Below are positions 1 through 7,054 of a stretch of 64,000 bases of DNA, piece by piece (within the stretch, counting starts at the first letter, position 1; each line of letters starts with the position of its first letter). The stretch spans positions 620,001 to 684,000 of the forward strand of contig NZ_CP012159.1 of NCBI RefSeq assembly GCF_001189295.1, in the 5' to 3' direction. A program made the translations under genes and the position numbers. Below the pieces are notes generated by a model. The model had not been told where the DNA came from. It saw nothing but the letters and a program-made list of their open reading frames with translations, and did not search any database. This stretch comes from Chondromyces crocatus (GTDB taxonomy: Bacteria; Myxococcota_A; Polyangia; Polyangiales; Polyangiaceae).

Positions 1-16
1 GATCGACGTCCACACC

Positions 17-991
17 ATGAGCAACGTTTACGCCGTGGTATCGCGCCCAGGTCCCGTCGAAGAGCGCCTCCTCGACGAGCTGGCCGCTTCGACGCAGCCG
101 TTCTCCGTCATGCGGCGGGGCGCAGCCGGAATCGCCCTGCGCTACCTGGACGCCGGGAGCGGCCCGCCCCTGGTGCTGCTGCACGGTCGAGGGCATGCGG
201 CGACGAGCTGGCTGCCCCTGCTGCCGGCGCTCGCGCGCCACCGGCGGGTGATCGCGGTGGACCTGCCGGGGTTCGGGCACTCGGCGTGGCGGCCCTTTCC
301 GGCATCGGCGCGCGCTGGAGCGAGTCGCCCTCCAACCTCGGCGCCAGCGCCCCTGATACCGGGCGGAGACGGCGACGACCTCGTGGCGCGCGCCCTCGAC
401 TTCTTCGTCGATCCGGTGGAGGCACTGCTCTGTGATCTCGGCCTGAGCGAGGCCCCGCTCGTCGGTCACTCCCTCGGGGGCCTGTGCGCCCTCGCGATCA
501 CCCTCCGGCGCCGTGCGCGACCGCGCTGGCTCGCCCTGATCGGCGCGATGGGCGTCGGCCCCGAGATGAGCGCCCTCGGACGCGCCTACTTCCTGCTGGG
601 TCCGGAGCGCGCTGCCGGCCGCGCCTCCATCGCTCTGTTCCAGCGTTTCGGAGCGCCTACCGAGACCTCGTGTACCGCACGCCTCGGTGCCCTCCATGCC
701 GAGCTCGCGTCGGTCCCCGATGGTCGCCGCGACGCCGCCACCGCGTTCCGCGTTCTCGCCCCGCTTCGCGGACCTGTGCCGCACCTTCGAGAGCGCCTCG
801 GCGAGATCGAGACCGACACCCTCCTTCTCTGGGGTGAACGCGATGAGCTCTTGCCGGCTCCGCTCGCCATCGGCGCCGCGGCGCGGATGCCGCGGGCGAC
901 GTTGAAGCTCCTGCCGCGCGGGCACGCACCTCATCACGAGGCGCCCGAGGAGACCTTGCGTCACCTCGCCCCGCTCCTCGATCGCAGCTAG
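17..991 (+). CDS. alpha/beta-fold hydrolase
   Basis: Alpha/beta hydrolase of about 324 aa. The oxyanion-hole motif HGRG lies at residues 56-59 and the nucleophile elbow GHSLGG has Ser152. A late Asp in WGERDELLP and a His in GRGHAPHHEAP complete a recognisable Ser-Asp-His triad. A Pro/Ala/Ser-rich insert at residues about 92-120 interrupts the segment before the cap domain. The substrate cannot be told from sequence. The frame is open to the window's left edge with no Shine-Dalgarno before the ATG, so the true start may lie outside the window. Confidence 0.85.
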   Translation: MSNVYAVVSRPGPVEERLLDELAASTQPFSVMRRGAAGIALRYLDAGSGPPLVLLHGRGHAATSWLPLLPALARHRRVIAVDLPGFGHSAWRPFPASARAGASRPPTSAPAPLIPGGDGDDLVARALDFFVDPVEALLCDLGLSEAPLVGHSLGGLCALAITLRRRARPRWLALIGAMGVGPEMSALGRAYFLLGPERAAGRASIALFQRFGAPTETSCTARLGALHAELASVPDGRRDAATAFRVLAPLRGPVPHLRERLGEIETDTLLLWGERDELLPAPLAIGAAARMPRATLKLLPRGHAPHHEAPEETLRHLAPLLDRS

Positions 992-1052
992 TTCCGCGCT
1001 CCCCGGGTCTGTTCCGGCACGTCCCCAGGCGGGCTGTGAAGCGAGCGAGGAT

Positions 1053-1086
1053 CGCGACGAACGGGAGCGTGGGTTCGACGGAGCCC
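1053..1086. repeat. degenerate copy of the dispersed 29.1-kb repeat
   Basis: This short intergenic stretch shares the core words ACGGGAGCGT and GGGxxCGACxGxGCCC, in order and at the same spacing, with the repeat cluster at 29092-29368 (reverse orientation). It sits just beyond the stop codon of the PAS-STAS gene. The call is by eye and the copy is diverged. Confidence 0.5.
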
Positions 1087-1108
1087 AGTGCTCAGGGAGG
1101 GCAGTCCC

Positions 1109-2044
1109 CTAGGACGAGCCAGAGGCCTTCTCCGAGCCCTTCGTGTGGGGCTTTCCGGCCTCGAGCTCCTGCCGGCGCATCTGCACGATGCAGTGACGCA
1201 GTCCGGCCCGCAGGTTGCCCAGGGTGGTGATCTCGTTCAGCTCGACGCCGAGCAGCACGATCGTCTGCGCCACGCTGGGCCGGATGCCGGTGATCACGCC
1301 CTCGGCCCCGAGCAGGCGGATGGCGCGCACCAGATCGATGAGGTAGCTCGCCGTCTTGGTGTCGACGGCCTCGACCCCGGTCAGGTCGAGCAGCGCGAAG
1401 CGGGCTCTGTCGCGCACGACCGCCGCGAGCAGGCTGTCCATCACCTCGGCGGTGCGCATGCTGTCGATGACACCGATCATCGGCAACGCCAGCACGCCGT
1501 CCCAGATCTGCAAGATGGGCGTGGAGAGATCCTGGATGACCTGCCGCTGCCGGCTCACCACGTCGAGCTGATCCCGCAGCTCGCGCTCCACGCGCCGCGC
1601 CTCGGTGGTGTCGAGCGACAGGCCGATCACGCTGGTGACGTCACCCTGCGCGTTGCGCACCGGGATCTCCCAGTTCTCCCAGCAGACGCCGTGCGCTTCC
1701 ACCTGCGCATGGACCAGCTTGCCGCCGAGCGCTTGCCGCACTGGCGCCGAGATCTCGTCGGGATAGAGATCGAAGGCATTCTTGCCGACGAACTCACCAG
1801 GCGGGCTCTCGGCCCCCTCCATGCCTCGTCCGTCGTGGAACAGGATGGTCCCCTCCTGGTCGACGCGCCACGCGACGATGGGGAGGTTGTCCAGGATGGC
1901 GCGAAGCATTTCCTCGAGATCGCGGCATCGCGCCATGAGCCGCGTGCGCTCGTCAGCCTCTCCGCCCGCCCGGTCTCCTCCCACGTCGTCGACCGCGGCA
2001 GCGTCACTCGAAGCGCCCTGCTCTCCTGGCCCTTGATTCGCCAT
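1109..2044 (-). CDS. RsbR-like PAS-STAS stress-regulator protein
   Basis: A 311-aa protein with a PAS sensor domain (about residues 45-150) followed by a STAS domain (about 175-290). The segment DLSTPILQIWDGVLALPMIG at 172-191 is the hallmark of RsbR co-antagonists, which assemble stressosomes that titrate the kinase RsbT. Thr229 in VDTKTA and a Thr/Ser near GIRPSVAQT fit the phosphorylation positions of that family. The C-terminus is a short charged tail. The gene stands alone, with no rsbS/rsbT beside it, so its partners must be encoded elsewhere. The ATG is preceded by a GAGGGG Shine-Dalgarno-like stretch. Confidence 0.85.
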   Translation of the reverse strand: MANQGPGEQGASSDAAAVDDVGGDRAGGEADERTRLMARCRDLEEMLRAILDNLPIVAWRVDQEGTILFHDGRGMEGAESPPGEFVGKNAFDLYPDEISAPVRQALGGKLVHAQVEAHGVCWENWEIPVRNAQGDVTSVIGLSLDTTEARRVERELRDQLDVVSRQRQVIQDLSTPILQIWDGVLALPMIGVIDSMRTAEVMDSLLAAVVRDRARFALLDLTGVEAVDTKTASYLIDLVRAIRLLGAEGVITGIRPSVAQTIVLLGVELNEITTLGNLRAGLRHCIVQMRRQELEAGKPHTKGSEKASGSS

Positions 2045-2512
2045 GATGATCCCCCTCGTTCGCGCGGAGCCGGGCGCTTCGCAGACCGCGCCACGCCTCT
2101 CTCGAGGCTAGCTCATCCACCCAGGCGGGAACAAACGCTACCCAGCACTCCTGCGCGGCGCCGAGACGACGCGGAGAATGTGCGACAAACCACCCGCCGC
2201 CCGGGTCAGCCTGCACCCTGGCCCGGTCGGCCCCTCATCCGTCGGCTCCTCCATCCGTCGGCTCCTCCATCCGTCGGGTCGCCAAAAAAAAGACGACGGC
2301 TCGTCGGTCGGTGAAATTTCTCCTGTCCTTCGGGCGAATGGACGAGCAACCGGATGCTGCATGCCGCCCTGCCCGCCTCGCGCACCAGCGCGCCCCCGAC
2401 AGCACCGTCGGAGCACGCCACCGCGCCCCGGACGGCCGGAGGAGAGCCCCAGCGTTCCCAGGGAGACGGGAAACCAAGGCGAGCGCAGCACGACCGAGGG
2501 ACCGCGGAGCAG
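2045..2512. other. intergenic region with 16-bp tandem repeat and A8 tract
   Basis: A 468-bp gap between divergent genes. It contains CATCCGTCGGCTCCTC repeated at a strict 16-bp period at 2236, 2252 and 2268 (the last truncated), followed by a run of eight A residues (2284-2291) and the AT-rich word GAAATTT, both unusual in this GC-rich sequence. It probably holds the promoter of the sigma-factor operon, but no clear -35/-10 pair could be assigned. Confidence 0.5.
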
Positions 2513-3046
2513 GTGACGGCCTCGGAACGCCATGGGCCTGAGCTGACCACGCTCGGACCCGCTGTCCGCGCGCTCATCGCCAGCGTGCTGGGCCGGCCCT
2601 ACCAGGACGCGGACGTCGAGGACTGCGCGCACGAGGCCCTGGCGCGCGCGCTCGAAGGCCAGAACCGCCTCCGGGAGGGTGAAGCGCTCCGGCCGTGGGT
2701 GCTCGGCATCGCGCGCCATGTGGCGCTGGACGCGCGGCGCCGCGCACGACGCGATCGCCGGGGAGGCCTCGCTGAGGACGGGGAAGGCGGGTCGGAGGAG
2801 GCGCTCGAGCGACTGGCCGACCCTGGGCCCGGACCCGAGGACCACGCGGCGTCCACCGAACGCGCACGGCGCCTGAACGACGCGCTCGCGCAGCTCACCG
2901 AGCCGCAGCGCGAGGCTCTCCTCGCCTTTCATCTGGAGGGGCAGAGTTACCAGGAAATCGCGCGCCGCCTCGGCATCCCGCTGGGCACGGTGGCGACGTG
3001 GATCACGCGCGGCAGGCGCAGCCTCGCCGAGGCACTCGGAGAATGA
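2513..3046 (+). CDS. ECF-type RNA polymerase sigma factor
   Basis: A 177-aa sigma-70 family protein if started at the GTG at 2513, which has GGAG about 5 nt upstream; the frame is open further upstream (to about 2354) but that extension is low-complexity. Region 2 (PYQDADVEDCAHEALARAL, then LRPWVLGIARHVALDARRR) and region 4 (LTEPQREALLAFHLEGQSYQEIARRLGIPLGTV) are both clear. There is no region 1 or 3, as expected for an ECF factor. Its stop overlaps the next gene's ATG (ATGA), and that gene looks like its anti-sigma factor. Confidence 0.85.
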   Translation: MTASERHGPELTTLGPAVRALIASVLGRPYQDADVEDCAHEALARALEGQNRLREGEALRPWVLGIARHVALDARRRARRDRRGGLAEDGEGGSEEALERLADPGPGPEDHAASTERARRLNDALAQLTEPQREALLAFHLEGQSYQEIARRLGIPLGTVATWITRGRRSLAEALGE

Positions 3047-3726
3047 CGCCCATGGAATGCGACGAGAAGCTTCCCCTGGAGCTGGTGTGGCGAGACGACG
3101 GCCACCTCACCGAGGTCGCGCTCACGGTCATGGCCGATGGAGAGCTATCCCTCCTGCCGGGCGACGCGGCCCCCCACGCCAGCCACTGCGCCACCTGCGC
3201 CAGCGCGCTCGGAGCGGCGGCGCTCCTGTCGCTGCGCGTCGGGGGGGCGCTCGGCGCGCACTCTGTGGTCGCCGCTTCGAGCGCCGATCCCTTCGCAGCA
3301 CCGACCCTCGTCACATCGGCCCTTGCCGCACCGGCCCTCGTCGCATCGTCGGGCACCGACGACCTCACCACACCGGCGCATGCTTCGAAGGCGCCCCTGG
3401 TCCCGAGTGCCACGTCGTCTCCGCCGTCAGCCCTCGCGGTGGCGCGCCCCTTGCCGCTCATGGCGCTGCTCGCCTCGCTGGGGCTCGCCACGATCGCAGC
3501 CACCCCCCGTCTGTCGACGCTCGAGCAAGACGCACAGTCCCTGGGACGCTCGCTGCTCATGCTGACGCGCCTCGCGCGCACGGTCGTCGCGAGCGACTCG
3601 TTCGCGTCTCACAGCGCGCGGGCGCCGCTCCAGTGGCTCTCGGCGCTGCTGCTTCTGGTGTTCGGTCTCGTCGTGGCGCGCGCAGCGCGCAGCCGGATCC
3701 TCGTGGAACAAGGAGAACAGGGATGA
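3043..3726 (+). CDS. putative membrane anti-sigma factor
   Basis: A 227-aa protein starting at the ATG that overlaps the sigma-factor stop (ATGA). The N-terminal part carries a HASHCATC segment (HxxxCxxC-like) typical of zinc-binding anti-sigma domains. An Ala/Pro/Ser-rich linker follows, then hydrophobic segments near LMALLASLGLATIA and LSALLLLVFGLVV. Its position directly after an ECF sigma gene, with translational coupling, supports an anti-sigma role; the sequence itself is divergent. It overlaps the next gene by ATGA as well. Confidence 0.6.
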   Translation: MTPMECDEKLPLELVWRDDGHLTEVALTVMADGELSLLPGDAAPHASHCATCASALGAAALLSLRVGGALGAHSVVAASSADPFAAPTLVTSALAAPALVASSGTDDLTTPAHASKAPLVPSATSSPPSALAVARPLPLMALLASLGLATIAATPRLSTLEQDAQSLGRSLLMLTRLARTVVASDSFASHSARAPLQWLSALLLLVFGLVVARAARSRILVEQGEQG

Positions 3727-5228
3727 GGTCATCGATCGGCAGAGGGTGGGCGACGCGCGGGCTCGGCGCTTGTGCCGTGGCGGCGCTCGGGCTCTCGGTT
3801 TCAGGCGTGGCGTCGGCCACGGTCCACAGGGAAGGCGCGTGGCCCGACAGCGACGAGACCGTCTCGCTCGAGCTCCAGAACGTGCCACGGAGCGAGGCCT
3901 TGAAGCGCCTCGCGCGCGCGGCCGGCTGGAGCGTCATCGTCAACGCGCCCGCCTCCGCTCCCGTGGACCTGCACGTGACGGCACAGCCTGCCGGCAAGGT
4001 GCTCGACCTGCTCCTCGCCGATGGTGAGTACGTCGCACGCCGCGACGGGTCGCTGATCGCCATCACCCCCTCCTCGCGCCCCGGTCCGGTTCCCATGGCG
4101 TCGCTGGAGCCGTTCAGCCCCCCGATGCCTCCACTTCCCCTCGCGCCGCCTTCCCCGGAGCCGCCGGTCGAGCGCCCAGCTGGCGCGGTCGATCCCGCCG
4201 GGGCCACGGGTGAGCCCTCTGCGAGGCCCGACGCCACGGTAGACACTGCAGCGCCGGCCGACGAGGCCGACCCGTCCCTCGCCGCTCCCTCGACGAACGA
4301 CCCGGCGTCTCAGACCAAGGTGCACGACGACGACGACGACGACGGCGACGAGGCGAGCCGCAAGGCCCGTGGGCGGGATCGGACCGTCGCGGGCTCCAGC
4401 CTTCGCATCGAGAAGGAGGAGGTCGTCCACGATGTCTCGCTGGTGGGTGGCTCGCTCGAGGTGCTCGGCACGGTGACCGGAGACATCAACGTCGCCGGCG
4501 GGTCGGTGAACGTGCGGAGCGGCGCGCGCGTACGCGGTGACGTCATGGTCATGGGTGGCTCGCTGAACATCGAGGACGCTGCCCGCATCGACGGCAACAT
4601 CGATGTCACGGGTGGCTCGATCCGGCGCGGCCAGAAGGCGGTGCTCGGCGGCGACGTCAACGCCACCCGTGACGAGGAGGCCCGCGAGGGCGGCTCCGCC
4701 GTGCAACGCTTCTTCAACGAGGCGGGCGACGCCGTGATGCGCATGGCTTTCCTGTTCGCGCTGGGCGCTGTGGCCCTCGCGCTCGCGCCGAACCGGATGG
4801 ATCAGCTCAAGGTGGAGATCGCCGCCCACCCCATGCGCTCGTTCGCACGTGGCGTCATCGGGGTGCTCAGCGGCGTGGTGATGCTGTGCGCGCTGAGCAT
4901 CACCGTGATCGGCATCCCCTTCGCCGTGATCGCCCTCCTCTGGGCAGTGCTGGCCGTGTTCGTCGCGGCGTGCTCCGTCCTGGAGACGGCTGGTGCAGGC
5001 CTGATCGGCCACCGCACACGAAACCCTTACATTCACCTGGCGATCGGCTGCGCCGCCCTCCTCGTGCTCGGCGCGATTCCCTACCTGGGCACGCTGCTCT
5101 GGTCGGCCGTGCTCCTGATCGGCGCTGGCGCGCTGGTCACCACCCGCGCGGCCGGTCTGCTCAAGCCCCGCACCGCGACCGGAGCGGCCACGGCGGCATC
5201 CCACCCCTTCCGTAGCCTCTTCGGCTGA
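3723..5228 (+). CDS. STN-domain and bactofilin-like polytopic membrane protein
   Basis: A 501-aa protein with three parts. After a signal peptide (about 1-32), residues 46-115 resemble the secretin/TonB short N-terminal (STN) domain. A Pro-rich linker and an acidic run (poly-Asp near residue 200) lead to about 80 residues (233-310) of short beta-repeat phrases (SLEVLGTVTGDINVAGGSV and similar) like polymer-forming bactofilin domains. The C-terminal third has four or more hydrophobic segments (about 337-490). It is the third gene of the sigma/anti-sigma operon with a 4-nt overlap, so it is probably an envelope protein made under, or signalling to, that sigma factor. Its function is unknown. 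Confidence 0.65.
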   Translation: MRSSIGRGWATRGLGACAVAALGLSVSGVASATVHREGAWPDSDETVSLELQNVPRSEALKRLARAAGWSVIVNAPASAPVDLHVTAQPAGKVLDLLLADGEYVARRDGSLIAITPSSRPGPVPMASLEPFSPPMPPLPLAPPSPEPPVERPAGAVDPAGATGEPSARPDATVDTAAPADEADPSLAAPSTNDPASQTKVHDDDDDDGDEASRKARGRDRTVAGSSLRIEKEEVVHDVSLVGGSLEVLGTVTGDINVAGGSVNVRSGARVRGDVMVMGGSLNIEDAARIDGNIDVTGGSIRRGQKAVLGGDVNATRDEEAREGGSAVQRFFNEAGDAVMRMAFLFALGAVALALAPNRMDQLKVEIAAHPMRSFARGVIGVLSGVVMLCALSITVIGIPFAVIALLWAVLAVFVAACSVLETAGAGLIGHRTRNPYIHLAIGCAALLVLGAIPYLGTLLWSAVLLIGAGALVTTRAAGLLKPRTATGAATAASHPFRSLFG

Positions 5229-5438
5229 TTCCCCCTCGCGAGCCCCGCACCACCCCCCGCCTCGCACCGCGCTTGCGGCACGCTCAGCCGCCCGCCGGCG
5301 CAACCGCCTCGCACATCTCCAGCCAGACCTCTGCAGGCCTTGCGAGCCGTCCCGAGGCCTTCAGCGTGAGCCTGTCTCCGCCACACTCATCCACTCGAGG
5401 CGGGCCTTCGACCAAGCTGTCGAGGACACGCCTGGCGG

Positions 5439-6473
5439 ATGCCTGCCGACGGGAGGATGTCTGCACCGGCGTCGGATACCGTGACGCCACGGGTGCTCGG
5501 TCGTGCGGGCGGCATCCTCGTTGCCACCGGTTCCGGCGACGACGGCCGCCGGCCTGACACGCTCGTCATGTGCGTGGCCGTCGCTCGCCGCGCTACGCTT
5601 GCCGACGTGCGCCGCGAGATCGCCCTCCGGTTCGAACCTCACAGCGGCAGGACGGTCGTCTCGGCAGAGGCTTACGTCGACACGCTGCGGGCGGTCTTCG
5701 ATGGACTCGGTGAGTTACGTCGCGCCGCCGCACCGGTCTTCGCGCTGCACCGCGGGTGGCCGACAGCGCAGGTGCGGCAGGCGCTCGAGCTTTCCGTCGG
5801 CCGGACCCACGACGACAAGCTGCTCGTCCCGCTCATCGTCGGCGCCAGCGAGCAGGGAGCGCACCTCGACATCCACGTCCTCGCCTCGATGTTCTGGCGG
5901 CTGGGGGCACGCTCGCTGCGCCAGGCGGCAGCGGGGCGCGCGACGAGCGTCGAGGTCACCGCCTCCTGCGCCGAGGCCTTCGCCCGCGCCGCACACTGCG
6001 CCGAGGAGGGCGGGCACAGCCGCCTCCTGCTCGTGGTGCGGGGCCCCGTCTCCCCCCACTGGCGCACGGTGGCGGATCTGTCGAAGCTCGCGCCAGGCCT
6101 CCACCGGCATGCGGCGCGGCGCGCGACGGCGAAGCGGGCGCAGGCACAGATGCTCGGTCAGCTCGTGGCGCTGGACCACACGCCCCCCACCGTCGTGATC
6201 GCCACCCCGTACGGCAGGCGCACGGTCGCCTTGCCCGAGGCGCTCCGACAGGATGCCCGGCAGCTCTGGGGGGAAGAGGTCATCGTCGACGTGGAGGCTG
6301 CGGTGACCAGCGAGGGGCAGCTGCACGAGGCCACCGCACTGAGGCTGCGCCGCGCACGTCGCGTGGCCGACGCGGTCGAGGATCACGAACGCTCGCGTGG
6401 GGCGCTCGGCGAGGTGTGGGGTACGGATGACGTGCGCGAGTACCTCGACTCCCTCTGGCCGAGGTCGAGCTGA
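5439..6473 (+). CDS. unknown 344-aa protein coupled to a PIN-domain gene
   Basis: I do not recognise this protein. It is soluble (no signal peptide or membrane helix), rich in Ala and Arg, and looks globular. The last 30 residues (RSRGALGEVWGTDDVREYLD) resemble the short acidic tails by which some antitoxins meet their toxins, but that is only a suggestion. Its stop overlaps the start of the PIN-domain gene (TGATG), so the two are translationally coupled. An alternative ATG lies at 5457, but the GGGAGG in front of it is too close to serve well. Confidence 0.6.
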   Translation: MPADGRMSAPASDTVTPRVLGRAGGILVATGSGDDGRRPDTLVMCVAVARRATLADVRREIALRFEPHSGRTVVSAEAYVDTLRAVFDGLGELRRAAAPVFALHRGWPTAQVRQALELSVGRTHDDKLLVPLIVGASEQGAHLDIHVLASMFWRLGARSLRQAAAGRATSVEVTASCAEAFARAAHCAEEGGHSRLLLVVRGPVSPHWRTVADLSKLAPGLHRHAARRATAKRAQAQMLGQLVALDHTPPTVVIATPYGRRTVALPEALRQDARQLWGEEVIVDVEAAVTSEGQLHEATALRLRRARRVADAVEDHERSRGALGEVWGTDDVREYLDSLWPRSS

Positions 6474-6934
6474 TGCGCATCCTCTTCGACACCAACGTCG
6501 TGTCGTACTGGATGGGTGATCAGGCGCCGTTCCGGGTGCCACTGCGACGGGCGCTGTCGAGCTTCAAGGCCCACCCGACCTTCTACATCTCGACGGTGTC
6601 GCTCCAGGAGCTGATGGTGTTCGCGCGCGTGCATGGGGACGTGGAGCAGACACTCGGCTTCGTGGGCGAGCGTTTCAACGTGCTGTCGTTCGACGAGCCC
6701 TGCGCGATCAGCGCCGCCGCGCTGGCCGTCCGGGTGGGCGTGCCGAGGAAAAAGGGAACGAAACAGGAGCGGCGCGCCGTGATCAATGCCTGGCAGCGCG
6801 ACGCGGCGATCGCCGGCACGGCCGCGCACCATGGCATCGACATTTTGCTGACCGCGAACGGGAAGCACTTCACGCAGTTCTTGCCCTACCTCGGCTGCGA
6901 GGTCCGCGTGCTGGATCCCGCGCTGGGTCGGTGA
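6473..6934 (+). CDS. PIN-domain protein (VapC-like ribonuclease)
   Basis: A 153-aa PIN-domain protein. The first acidic residue is in MRILFDTNVVSYW (Asp7), a second in the STVSLQELMVF helix (Glu), and a C-terminal Asp in HHGIDILLTAN, matching the Mg-binding acidic cluster of PIN nucleases. Such proteins are usually toxins that cut tRNA or mRNA. The usual small DNA-binding VapB antitoxin is absent; instead it is coupled to the 344-aa gene immediately upstream by a TGATG overlap. It could be a toxin with an atypical partner or a housekeeping nuclease. Confidence 0.8.
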   Translation: MRILFDTNVVSYWMGDQAPFRVPLRRALSSFKAHPTFYISTVSLQELMVFARVHGDVEQTLGFVGERFNVLSFDEPCAISAAALAVRVGVPRKKGTKQERRAVINAWQRDAAIAGTAAHHGIDILLTANGKHFTQFLPYLGCEVRVLDPALGR

Positions 6935-7054
6935 TGTCACACGGCGTCGTCCCATCGACCGCCTGCCGACGTCGTGCCGAGACGCAGGGCCGGTGCGTCC
7001 ATCGATCCCCCTGGGCTACCATGCGCCGCCCCCCGCGCTCGCCCTGGAGGATTC

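Noticed and set aside
5229-5438. A small gene between the bactofilin-like and unknown genes
   Set aside because: Only short frames with no Shine-Dalgarno or composition support.
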